Assembly (NCBI GenBank): GCA_036250195.1
Contig: JAVHZZ010000003.1
Coordinates: 57,742,289-57,806,288 of the forward strand
Reading direction: 5' to 3'
DNA length: 64,000 nt
Origin: Mixophyes australis
Taxonomy: Eukaryota; Chordata; Amphibia; Anura; Limnodynastidae
Each line of letters opens with the position of its first letter. The stretch's first letter is position 1. The notes below the pieces were generated by a model. That model searched no databases, was not told where the DNA came from, and worked only from the letters and a program-made list of their open reading frames with translations. Positions 1 to 10,013 of the stretch are shown piece after piece. Both the position numbers and the translations under genes were made by a program.

Positions 1-464
1 TGTTTATTGCTGTTAATTATTACCGTTGCCCTCTCCTTTTCTTGTGCTTCCCATCTCCTCATCTACCGTAGAGGTCAGAAATCTCCTTACTCCCTCCTCA
101 CTTCCCTCCCTCCCAATAGGTCATACACACTAAAATGGTCTTTCGGATTCCCCTTCTGGGTCCCCCGGCCCTCCGTTTTCTTCTGTGGTTCCTCCTAGTC
201 TACCACCCACCTTAGAGCCTAGAGCTCTGCGCTGGTCCCCTTGATGGCCTGCCCATCATATCCTATCCTCTACCAGCATTCACGACAAGTGGACTTTGGT
301 CCGCTATGTCGATCCCCTTGTACCCTTAACCTTCGGTTCTCCCCTCCTTCTCCTCACTGGTCGCCACCTAACAGGTCAGCCCCTGTACACTCTTCCTTCT
401 GTCTCCTCTCCCCTGACATTTCTTCCCTCTTCTGTTCTCTAGTGCTCCTCTCACTGATCTTCCT
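1..464 (+). other. C/T-rich segment upstream of LINE ORF2
   Basis: This stretch is strongly pyrimidine-rich on the plus strand and carries only short open frames with no recognisable domain. It directly precedes the LINE ORF2 start at 465, so it is probably the end of ORF1 or the inter-ORF region of that LINE. No ORF1 domain could be identified, and the element's true 5' end may lie outside the window. Confidence 0.4.
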
Positions 465-2905
465 ATGACCCTTAACCTTATCTCCTATAATGTGAAGGGC
501 CTCAATTCCCCTCAGAAACGGGCTAAACTCCATTCCTCTCTTAAATCCCTTAAAGGGAACTTAATATTCCTACAAGAAACTCATTTTGTCCAGCATCTCC
601 ACCCCGAGCTTCGCTCCAGAAAATTTCCCTTGACATTCCATGCATGTGACCATAGGCAGAAAAAGCGAGGTGTAGCAATTCTGTTTGCGCGCCATTTAAC
701 TTTCGAACTACATGAATCTTATAAAGATAGGGAAGGTAGATTCCTGATCCTCATAGGCACTTTGAATAATCTCCCCTGTACCCTAGTGAACCTCTATGCA
801 CCCAACACCGGCCAGCATAGGTTCTTCAAAAAACTGGGTTGTCTGTTAGCGCGTGTTCGTCAAGGTGAACTTATGGTCGCTGGTGACTTCAACGCTGTTC
901 TAGCCCAGACTATAGATCGTTCCTCGGGCCCCTCCCCTTCTCCCTCGAGTAGAGATGCCCACACCAAAGCTGCCTTACAGGCTTTTCTAAAACTCCATAA
1001 CTTATACGACTCATGGAGAGTATTGGATCCTCTGGCCAGGGACTATACCTTCTTTTCTTCTCCCCATAATACCTACTCCCGGATTGACATGATCCTGCTC
1101 AGCCACGACCTTACTCTTAAACTTTGCTCCTCCCAAATTTTCCCTGTTACCTGGTCAGACCATGCCCCTGTCTCCGCTGTACTCACCTCCCTTGCTCACC
1201 GCCCTCCTAGAGCAACCTGGAGAATCAACGAATCACTCCTACATGATAAAGAAACCACTACTCACCTAAATTCTCTTCTCTCTGAATACTTTGAGACGAA
1301 CGACACCTCTGATATCTCTCCTATGACTCTCTGGGACGCCCATAAGGCGGTAATATGGGGTCATCTTATTGCCTTGGCATCTCGGACTAAGCGATTCCGT
1401 TTAGCTGAAACTATTCAATTGACGGACTCTCTGAGAGCTTTAGAGCAACGCCACAAATTGAACCCTGATCCCTTGGTTCTCCAGGAAATTGCTTCTGTTC
1501 GTGGTGAATTAAATCTCTTGCTGTCTCACCAGGTTGCCAATAAACTAAATGGGCTCAATCAGCGCTACTACGAAAAGGGCGACAAGGCCGATAGATTGCT
1601 GGCCACCAAACTTAGAGCTAAGATTGCGACCCGGAATCTCCTGGCTATCAGGGACTCCGAGGGAGTTTTACACTATGACCCTCAGCGGTTACGCGCTGCC
1701 TTCCAATCCTATTACACTAAACTTTATAACCTTCCCCAACCGTCTGATCCTTTAGTCTCCCAGCAACACTTGCAGTTAATTGAATCTTTTCTTTCTTCTG
1801 CTAAGCTTCCGAAACTCTCTCCGCAGGCTAGTACCCTTCTGGGGACTGAGATTACTAGAGAGGAAATTGAACAAACCATAAAGTCTCAGAAAACAGGAAA
1901 GGTTCCGGGGCCAGACGGCTTTACTGCAGTGTACTATAAGAGGTTTGCTGGGCTCCTGGTCCCCCGTTTGCACACCCTATTCAACTCAATCCTGACTGGA
2001 GGTTCCTGGTCTAGGGAATCCTTGGAGGCTCGGATCTCTGTTATACATAAAGAGGGTAAGTATGTTCATAACTGCTCTAGTTATCGCCCTATCTCCCTGC
2101 TTAATATAGATATCAAACTATACGCAAAAATTTTGGCTAATAGGCTAAATTCGGTCCTTCCCTCCCTTATACATTATGATCAAGTTGGCTTTATACCGGG
2201 GCGTCAGGCCAGAGACAACACCAGGAGAGTCGTTGATCTGATTCATATCATTAATACCAGAAAGACCCCGGTCATTGTTCTCTCCCTTGATGCCGAGAAG
2301 GCTTTTGACAGGATCTCCTGGAGCTTTATGTCCCGAGCCTTGTCGGCGTTTGGGATTTCGGGTAACCTCCTCACGGGCATTCAGGCCTTATACTCTCGAC
2401 CCTCCGCAAGAGTCATGATCAACGGTTCTCCCTCTGACCTTATTGCCATATCCAATGGTACACTCCAGGGGTGCCCTCTGTCACCTCTCATCTTTGCCCT
2501 TGTTATAGAGCCTCTTGCGGCCTCTATCCGGGCCTGCCCGAACATACTGGGTGTGCGGACGGGGAATCTGGAGAGTAAGCTCTCTCTCTTTGCGGACGAT
2601 GTCCTTCTGACTCTCCTGCAGCCTGAGAAGTCTCTCCCTGGACTCTTTAGCATATTACACCATTATGGCCTCCTCTCAGGGTACAAGATCAATATTACGA
2701 AATCGGAAGCTCTCCTGCTTAATATTCCCTCCCCAGAAGGACTGGTACTCACCTCCCACTTTAACTTCCGGTGGCAGAGAAAGAAAATTTAATACTTAGG
2801 CATCTTCATTACCGACTCCTATGACTCCCTCTACCGGGAGAATTACCCGGCCCTCTTTGCTAAGATCAAGTCGGAATTGCTCTCCTGGCGCTCACTGATC
2901 ATTTC
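465..2905 (+). pseudogene. L1-type LINE ORF2, N-terminal part (endonuclease + reverse transcriptase)
   Basis: The open frame 465-2792 encodes 775 residues. Residues about 1-240 form an apurinic-type endonuclease, with NLISYNVKGLN near the start, the FLQETHF, NLYAPN and AGDFNAVL blocks, and the C-terminal SDHAPV motif. Residues about 475-745 form a reverse transcriptase: GPDGF, SYRPISLLN, DQVGFIPGRQARDN, LSLDAEKAFDR, QGCPLSPLIFALVIEPLA and the catalytic LFADDVLL. An in-frame TAA at 2790-2792 interrupts it. Recognisable LINE coding continues to 2905, where the chromovirus LTR begins, and resumes at 10014. The domain order and the C-terminal CCHC on the far side of the insertion fit the L1 superfamily (L1/Tx1-like). 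Both catalytic domains look intact, but the stop and the insertion make this copy non-functional. Confidence 0.9.
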
Positions 2906-4063
2906 TGTCACTCACCAGACTGTGAGTGCTACTTCTCGTGTGTTTAGGAACCGTGGCCGTCCACCATCCTGAGGCTCTGCGCATGTGCAGCCCTTTCAAA
3001 CCTTCTGTTCATGTTCCTTTTAGTTAAATGACTGATCAGGCAACACTCCCTATTTAAAGCACCTGAGTTCCATACCTCGTTGCCTGATCTTGGAGTCTCA
3101 TTCCCCATGAGCCTCTGAAGGTGTTCCTGTGTTTCATCGTGTGTTCAGCTCCTGCTGATTCCTGTTGTTCGTTTGTGGTTTCCAGACCACTTCATCTCCC
3201 CAGTGTTTCATCGTGACTGCACCAGCTGATTCCTATCCGCTGACTTCGCATCCAGCTGGCCTCCAGCCGTTCAGGTATCTCTGCACTTCTGTCTGACAGC
3301 CTGCTCCTGAACCACGGTATGCATACTTCTCATTGACTGTGCTGGTGTATTGCATATCTTGCTGGACTGAGTTGTTCTCCTCTGGAGTTTACTATCCGCT
3401 GAGACTATTGCCATCATTTGACTGTGTTACCTTTTGCCTGGATAGTTCCTGTGACTTTGTATTATTGTGCAGTGCTGTTCAGTCATTACTATATTGTGCA
3501 TATCATCGTGGGATCAAGTTCAGTGTGCCCGTGTATACTCTGTATTGCATTTCTCTCCCCATACTCCTCCTCACATATATATTCAGTGGTACAACTAGCT
3601 AGAGGCAGACCACTGTTCCCTATTTCCTGAGTCACCTGTTTCCAGTATCCTTTCACATAGCAGTGGTACAACTTGCTAACGCAGACCACTGACTTCCGGA
3701 TACCTCCACCTGGATTCCATTCCTTCACCTAGACAGCGGTACAACTTGCTAAACGCAGACCGCTGACTCTCATCACCTCCTCGTTACTTCTGGACATTCC
3801 TCCTCACTATAGCAGTGGTACAACTTGCTATCCGCAGACCACTGACTACCCTCACGTTTCCCTTGTCCATTTAGTTCCTTGTGTACTATTACCTACATAT
3901 TACCAGTGCTGCTAGTCATAGACTTTCCACGAGCATTCTCTACCATCTGCTGTCTCCTGTTCCGTGATCACCCCGCTACCAGAGTACCATATTACCACCT
4001 ATACTGCTCTGGTAAGTCCATCATCTGGTGATCCCTGGGTAAAGACTCCTAGTGCCCGTGATA
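2906..4063 (+). repeat. 5' LTR of chromovirus 1 (1158 bp)
   Basis: Starts TGTCACTCACC and ends CCCGTGATA; the last base pair differs slightly from the GTGACA of its partner LTR. It contains a TATTTAAA box at 3051-3058, the putative transcript start at 3082, and four CAGTGGT/ACCACTG hairpin units at 3584-3615, 3661-3691, 3734-3765 and 3813-3844. Compared with the 3' LTR it lacks about 535 bp at about position 3241, where the partner has a tandemly repeated block. Confidence 0.92.
3051..3058 (+). promoter_or_regulatory. TATA box of chromovirus LTR
   Basis: TATTTAAA lies 31 bp before the GCCTGATCTT segment (3082-3091) that is complementary to the priming site. The same TATA-to-10-mer spacing of 31 bp occurs at 8466/8497, at 41985/42016 and, on the minus strand, at 32191/32160. 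This fixes the probable transcription start at or next to 3082. Confidence 0.7.
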
Positions 4064-4065
4064 GT

Positions 4066-4075
4066 AAGATCAGGC
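4066..4075 (+). other. Putative self-priming primer-binding site
   Basis: AAGATCAGGC begins two bases after the 5' LTR and just before the gag ATG at 4077. It is the exact reverse complement of GCCTGATCTT at 3082-3091, the predicted 5' end of the transcript. Tf1/sushi-type retrotransposons prime reverse transcription from their own folded 5' end rather than from a tRNA, and this geometry fits that. No TGG-starting tRNA-type site is present at this position. Confidence 0.72.
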
Positions 4076-4076
4076 C

Positions 4077-5007
4077 ATGACAGACCCAGATTCGGAACCT
4101 ACAGCTAAAGAGATGCTGCAGCATCTGGTCACCCGTATGGAGCAACAGGATGCTCGCCAACAGCTGTTACTACAATGTTACCAGGCGTTAGCCTCCCAAG
4201 GAACATCTGGACAGAATATCACAGCTAATGCCGATGCTCCTGTGCTTTCCTACGTTTCCCCAGTGCCATCCCAGGTGTCTACGGCTTCCACGCTTCACCT
4301 GCCTACTCCGTCAAAGTATGATGGAGACCCCAAAACTTGTAGGGGTTTTCTCAACCAATGCTCTGTTCATTTTGAGCTCCAACCTCAACATTTTTCTACC
4401 CATTGTTCCAGAGTGGCCTATCTTATTTCATTGTTTTCTGGACAAGCTCTCACATGGGCTTCCCCTCTGTGGGAAAGAAACGATCCATTATTACAGGATA
4501 GTGCCAAATTTATTTCCACGTTCCGAAGTGTATTCGATGAACCAGGTTGTGTCATCTCCACTCCATCCAGCATTCTCTGTTTACGTCAGGGTTCTCGTAC
4601 AGTAGGACAGTACGTCATTCAATTTAGGATATTAGCCTCTGAGCTTCAGTGGAACACTGAAGCGTTAATTGCCGCCTTCTGGCAGGGGCTCTCCGATAAA
4701 ATTAAAGATGCACTGACTACCCAAGAGCTTCCTACGTCATTAGAAGATTTGATTTCTCTTTGCCATCGTGTAGACATGAGGTTTCGTGAAAGGGAATCTG
4801 AGAAAACAACTTCGTTAAAGCACCTCTTCGTTCAACTTCTCAACTTCGTCCAGCTTCATCTCCTGTGATACCCATGGAGATAGGACGCTCCAAATTAACT
4901 ACTGAGGAGAGGAATCGAAGAGTAAAGAATAGACTTTGTATCTATTGTGCTGATTCCACACATATGCTCAATTCATGCCCTAAAAAATCGGGAAATGCCA
5001 GGCCCTA
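4077..5007 (+). pseudogene. Chromovirus 1 gag (capsid + CCHC zinc knuckle), frameshifted
   Basis: The reading frame opens at ATG 4077, 13 bp after the LTR, and reads 263 residues through a capsid-like region with RGFLNQCSVHFELQP and QYVIQFRILASELQWN to 4868. A frameshift near 4815 moves the remainder into another frame, where a zinc knuckle CIYCADSTHMLNSC (C-x2-C-x4-H-x4-C) is encoded around 4939-4980, followed by a stop at about 5007. The minus-strand copy at 29906-30838 is an uninterrupted 310-residue homologue. Gag packages the element's RNA into cytoplasmic particles; this copy is broken. Confidence 0.85.
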
Positions 5008-8000
5008 ACTAGTTCTGGAGAGGTGAAGTTAGGGTCCCTGGAGTCCTCTCCATGTTCTACGAAATTAAAAGTCTGCGCTTTTGATGTTAAAATTTCCTTC
5101 GCTACCAAATCCTTTGAGTCCCAAGCACTTATTGATTCTGGAGCTGCGGGAAATTTCATTTCTAAATCCCTAGTGAATCAATGGTCCCTACCAGTGATTA
5201 CCCTGAAGACACCAATTACTGTGACTGCTATTGATGGATCACGTCTTATCAATGGTCTCATCACCCAGAGTACGTCTCCAGTAACGCTTCAGATTGGTGT
5301 GCTACACCAAGAAGAAATTTCCTTTTTAATCCTCCCTGTTACTAAAAGTCCGATTGTTTTAGGCCTTCCATGGCTTCAATGTCATTCTCCCCAGATTGAC
5401 TGGCACACTCCTCAAGTTACGTCTTGGGGAGCTGAATGTCATCATCGTTGTCTCTCCCAAGTCGTTCCTCTTAAAATACAGCAATCTTCCATTTCACCTT
5501 CCTCACCGGGACTCCCTCCTCAGTATGTTTCATTTGCCGATGTATTTGATAAAACTCAGTCTGAAGTCTTCCTCCTCATCGTTCATGGGATTGTCCGATT
5601 GATCTTCTACCTGGCAAGACTCCTCCTAGGGGTCGTGTGTATCCACTTTCATTACCCGAAACTCAAGCTACATCTGAATACATCCAAGAGAATCTCCAGC
5701 GTGGATTTATCCGACCTTCTACTTCTCCCGCTGGAACCGGGTTCTTCTTTATAAAAAAGAAGGATGGATCACTACACCCCTGCATAGATTTTCGTGGACT
5801 AAACGCCATTACTATTAAAAATCGGTATCCCATTCCTCTGATTACTGAGTTGTTTGATCGGATTAAGGGAGCTCGGATCTTTACCAAGTTGGATCTTCGT
5901 GGTGCCTACAATTTAATTAGAATCAGGTCCGGTGACGAATGGAAGACAGCTTTCAACACCAGAGATGGGCATTATGAATATTTAGTGATGCCCTTCGGGT
6001 TATGCAATGCCCCCGCTGTTTTCCAGGGCTTCATTAATGAGATCTTCCGGGACTTGTTATATGTATGTGTCGTCGTTTATCTGGACGACATATTGATCTT
6101 TTCACAGGACCTGCCGTCCCATCACCAACATGTGGCAGAAGTTCTTTCCAGACTCCGGAGAAATTCATTATTGTGCAAACTAGAAAAATGTTCATTCGAG
6201 TTGCCCCAGATTCCATTCCTGGGTTATATTGTCTCCGGAGTTGGCCTGCAAATGGATCCAGAAAAGGTGAATGCTGTGTTACATTGGCCTCAGCCAACTA
6301 CTCTTCGTGCCATTCAGCATTTTTTAGGTTTTGCCAATTACTATAGACGCTTCATTCAAGACTTCTCTTCAATTGCATCTCCTATTGTGGCCCTGACTCG
6401 TAAAGGGGCTAATACTAACCAATGGTCATCTGAGGCTCTTCAAGCCTTTCAATCTCTTAAAGAGTCCTTCTCCTCTGCTCCCATTCTTCGACAGCCTGAT
6501 GTGACGCTTCCCTTCTTCCTAGAAGTAGATGCCTCTAATGTTGGTTTAGGAGCCATTCTCTCCCAAAGATCGGAGCAACAAAATTCCATCCTTGTGCCTT
6601 TTACTCTCGGGGTCTTCTGCCTGCGGAGAAGAATTACACCATCGGGGACAAGGAGTTGCTGGCTATTAAAGTAGCATTAGAGGAGTGGAGATACTTGTTG
6701 GAGGGAGCTCGTCATCCTGTGACAATTTTCACGGATCATAAGAACTTGTCATATCTACAGTCTGTTCAATGTTTGAATCCTCGTCAAGCAAGATGGTCTC
6801 TTTTCTTTTCTCATTTTGAGTTAATCATAACCTTCAAACCAGCTGCTAAGAACAAAAAAGCCGACGCTCTATCTCGAGCCTTTGTGACGTCCTCTGACGT
6901 TGAAGAGGTTTCCAACCACTCTATTCTAGACCCCAAATGTGTTTCGCTGGCTGCTTCTTCCACTAAGGTGCTACCATTTGGGAAAACCCTCGTGCCTTCT
7001 ACTCTTAGGAGAAAAATCCTTTCGTGGTTCCACTCTTCTCGTTTTTCTGGACACTCTGGTGAACGCAAGACCTTTGAGATTCTCTCTCGAAGTTACTGGT
7101 GGCCTTCTATGAGGAGAGATGTCAAAGAGTTTGTGGCCGCTTGTGAATTGTGTTCCCAGTTCAGGATCCCCCGCAGAACTCCAGCGGGGTTGCTTCAACC
7201 ACTACCCATTCCGTCCAAGCCATGGACCCATATTAGTATGGACTTTGTTACTGATCTTCCTCCTAGTAAAAACTGCAATACTATTTGGGTAGTGGTGGAT
7301 AGATTTTCGAAGATGGCACATTTCGTCCCCTTGTCTGGTTTACCTTCTTCTTCTACCCTGGCTGAACATTTCATCAAAGAAATTTTTCGTATTCATGGAT
7401 GTCCGTCTGAGATTGTGTCAGATAGAGGTGTACAATTCGTTTCCAGATTCTGGCGGGCCCTTTGCAAGCCCTTGGGTATTCGATTAGCACTCTCATCTTC
7501 CTACCATCCTCAATCAAACGGACAAACTGAGAGGGTCAATCAAGATCTTGAGACATTTATAAGGATGTTCTCATCAGCCAATCAAGACAACTGGGTAGAA
7601 TTGCTTCCTTGGGCTGAATTCGCTCATAACAACATGTACCATGAGTCATCTTCCAAAACTCCATTCTTTGTGGTTTACGGTCACCATCCGTCTTTTCCGG
7701 AATTTCCTGCCCGCCCTCCCTCCCACCCAAGTTCCTGCTGTAGAGACTGTTTGTCAAACCTTCAAAAATATTTGGTCTCAGGTTCAAACCTGTTTAAAGA
7801 AGACATCTGCCAAATATAAGTCTTTTGCAGATAAGAAGAAGCGGGCTATTCCACCACTGAAAATTGGAGATCGTGTCTGGTTATCTACCAAAAATATCCG
7901 TTTGAAGGTTCCATCTATGAAATTCGCTCCTCGTTTTATTGGTCCATATAGGATCATTCAAATTATCAATCCAGTTTGTTTCAAACTTCTACTTCCTAAG

Positions 8001-8387
8001 AATCTTCGTATTTCCAATGCCTTCTATGTGTCCTTGCTCAAACCTCTCATCATCAACCGTTTCTCGGTCCCTCCTTCAGCACCTCGGCCAGTTCAAATTC
8101 ATCAGGAGGAAGACTTTGAGATTACTCATATATTGGATGCAAAAATTTCGCTAGGAGTTCTTCGTTTCCTCGTTCATTGGAAGGGCTTTGGTCCTGAGGA
8201 GCGTTCATGGATCAAAGCTGAAGATCCCAACGCTCCAGCTCTTCTTAAGAAGTTTTATTCCAAATTTCCGGACAAACCCGGTTCCAGGTGTTCTGTGCCC
8301 ACCTTTAAAAGGGGGGGTACTGTCACTCACCAGACTGTGAGTGCTACTTCTCGTGTGTTTAGGAACCGTGGCCGTCCACCATCCTGA
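5008..8387 (+). pseudogene. Chromovirus 1 pol (PR-RT-RNaseH-IN-chromodomain), several frameshifts
   Basis: Domains in order: aspartic protease with ALIDSGAAGNF (about 5128-5160); reverse transcriptase with [17 protein letters not shown] and the catalytic YLDD (6078-6089); RNase H with [13 protein letters not shown] (about 6523-6560) and FTDHKNL (about 6727-6750); integrase zinc region HSGE..CELC (about 7045-7155) and a D,D,E core carried by SMDFVTDLP, IVSDRGVQF and SNGQTERVNQDLE; and a C-terminal chromodomain around FLVHWKGFGPEERSW (about 8165-8212). The frame shifts near 5560-5640, 6600-6660 and 7690-7720, so no full polyprotein is made. The last frame runs into the 3' LTR and stops at 8385-8387. 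Coding position relative to gag suggests separate frames, but the gag-pol junction mechanism cannot be read from this broken copy. Confidence 0.88.
8307..8317 (+). promoter_or_regulatory. Polypurine tract of chromovirus 1
   Basis: AAAAGGGGGGG lies three bases before the 3' LTR start at 8321. A purine run here is the usual plus-strand primer of LTR retrotransposons. It is also within the pol reading frame, which continues into the LTR. Confidence 0.7.
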
Positions 8388-10013
8388 GGGTCTGCGCATG
8401 TGCAGCCCTTTCAAACCTTCTGTTCATGTTCCTTTTAGTTAATTGGCTGATCAGGCAACACTCCCTATTTAAAGCACCTGAGTTCCATACCTCGTTGCCT
8501 GATCTTGGAGTCTCATTCCCCATGAGCCTCTGAAGGTGTTCCTGTGTTTCCTCGTGTGTTCAGCTCCTGCTGATTCCTGTTGTTCGTTTGTGGTTTCCAG
8601 ACCACTTCATCTCCCCAGTGTTTCATCGTGACTGCACCAGCTGATTCCTATCCGCTGCCTCTGTGCTACTTCAGTTTGCAGTCCACTTCAACTCTCCTGT
8701 GTTTCATCGTGACTGCACCAGCTGATTCCTATCCGCTGCCTCCGTGTATCTACAGTATCCTGCTCACTTCATCTCCCCAGTGTTTCATCGTGACTGCACC
8801 AGCTGATTCCTATCCGCTGCCTCTGTGCTACTTCAGTTTGCAGTCCACTTCAACTCTCCTGTGTTTCATCGTGACTGCTCCAGCTGATTCCTATCCGCTG
8901 CCTCCGTGTATCTGCAGTTCCCTGCTCATTGCAACCCTCCAGTACTCCTCGTGTCTGCAGCCAGCTGATCCGCTCTCCGTGCTTCTACAGTGGCTCCGCT
9001 TGTGTCAACTCGCCTGTCTGCATCGGATCAACGCCCCGCTGCTTTCATCTCGTCTAGACCATCTCTACTCTTCAGTGTTCTCCAGTTGTCCAGTTCTATA
9101 TACTACTGCTTCCTGAGTATTTGTTTCTATCCCTGCTGGTCTACCTACCTGTGCGCTGCACCTACTTGATTACCGCTCCTACCCTTTTGGGACTTCGCAT
9201 CCAGCCGGCCTCCAGCCGTTCAGGTATCTCTGCACTTCTGTCTGACAGCCTGCTCCTGAACCACGGTATGCATACTTCTCATTGACTGTGCTGGTTTATT
9301 GCATATCTTGCTGGACTGAGTTGTTCTCCTCTGGAGTTTACTATCCGCTGAGACTATTGCCATCATTTGACTGTGTTACCTTTTGCCTGGATAGTTCCTG
9401 TGACTTTGTATTATTGTGCAGTGCTGTTCAGTCATTACTATATTGTGCATATCATCGTGGGATCAAGTTCAGTGTGCCCGTGTATACTCTGTATTGCATT
9501 TCTCTCCCCGTACTCCTCCTCACATATATATTCAGTGGTACAACTTGCTAGAGGCAGACCACTGTTCCCTATTTCCTGAGTCACCTGTTTCCAGTATCCT
9601 TTCACATAGCAGTGGTACAACTTGCTAACGCAGACCACTGACTTCCCGGATACCTCCACCTGGATTCCATTCCTTCACCTAGACAGCGGTACAACTTGCT
9701 AAACACAGACCGCTGACTCTCATCACCTCCTCGTTACTTCTGGACATTCCTCCTCACTATAGCAGTGGTACAACTTGCTATCCGCAGACCACTGACTACC
9801 CTCACGTTTCCCTTGTCCATTCAGTTCCTCGTGTACAATTACCTACATATTACCAGTGCTGCTAGTCATAGACTTTCCACGAGCATTCTCTACCATCTGC
9901 TGTCTCCTGTTCCGTGATCACCCCGCTACCAGAGTACCATATTACCACCTATACTGCTCTGGTAAGTCCATCATCTGGTGATCCCTGGGTAAAGACTCCT
10001 AGTGCCCGTGACA
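8321..10013 (+). repeat. 3' LTR of chromovirus 1 (1693 bp)
   Basis: Starts TGTCACTCACC and ends GTGACA, followed by the ATTTC target duplication. It has TATTTAAA at 8466-8473, the start-site 10-mer at 8497-8506, and hairpin units at 9533-9564, 9610-9640, 9684-9715 and 9763-9794. It exceeds the 5' LTR by about 535 bp because of an internal block (about 8655-9190) containing tandem copies of a unit with GTTTCATCGTGACTGCACC. Confidence 0.92.
8600..8910 (+). repeat. Tandem repeat inside 3' LTR
   Basis: A block containing GTTTCATCGTGACTGC, an AGCTGATTCCTATCCGCTGCC core and a short variable tail is repeated about four times, in alternating sub-variants spaced roughly 70-80 bp apart. The solo LTR at 42180-42530 has an equivalent, independently varied array. 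The 5' LTR of the same element keeps only one unit, consistent with contraction by unequal recombination or slippage. Confidence 0.85.

Larger units (their letters stand above)
2906..10013 (+). mobile_element. Ty3/Gypsy chromovirus (Tf1/sushi-like), two LTRs, 5-bp target duplication ATTTC
   Basis: The element starts TGTCACTC and ends GTGACA, is flanked by ATTTC at 2901-2905 and 10014-10018, and sits inside the LINE ORF2. Order: 5' LTR (2906-4063), a priming site two bases inside, gag, protease, reverse transcriptase, RNase H, integrase, chromodomain, polypurine tract (about 8307-8317), 3' LTR (8321-10013). The integrase-last order with a C-terminal chromodomain identifies a chromovirus. The self-priming arrangement (see the priming-site entry) points to the Tf1/sushi group known in fish and amphibians. 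Gag and pol carry several frameshifts, so the copy is dead, but it still has both LTRs and all domains. Confidence 0.92.

Noticed and set aside
3584..3615. Idea that the CAGTGGT...ACCACTG units are tRNA-derived promoters (A/B box)
   Set aside because: No GGTTCGANNCC-type B box follows any unit, and the units lie downstream of a TATA promoter.
3333..3630. Overlapping ORFs of 70-89 residues (also at 9282-9579 and 43046-43327)
   Set aside because: They lie in the noncoding R/U5 part of the LTRs. Their conservation between copies follows from LTR homology, and two frames are equally 'conserved'.
8580..9116. 178-residue ORF with repeated FIVTAPADSYPLPP
   Set aside because: It is a translation of the LTR tandem repeat.
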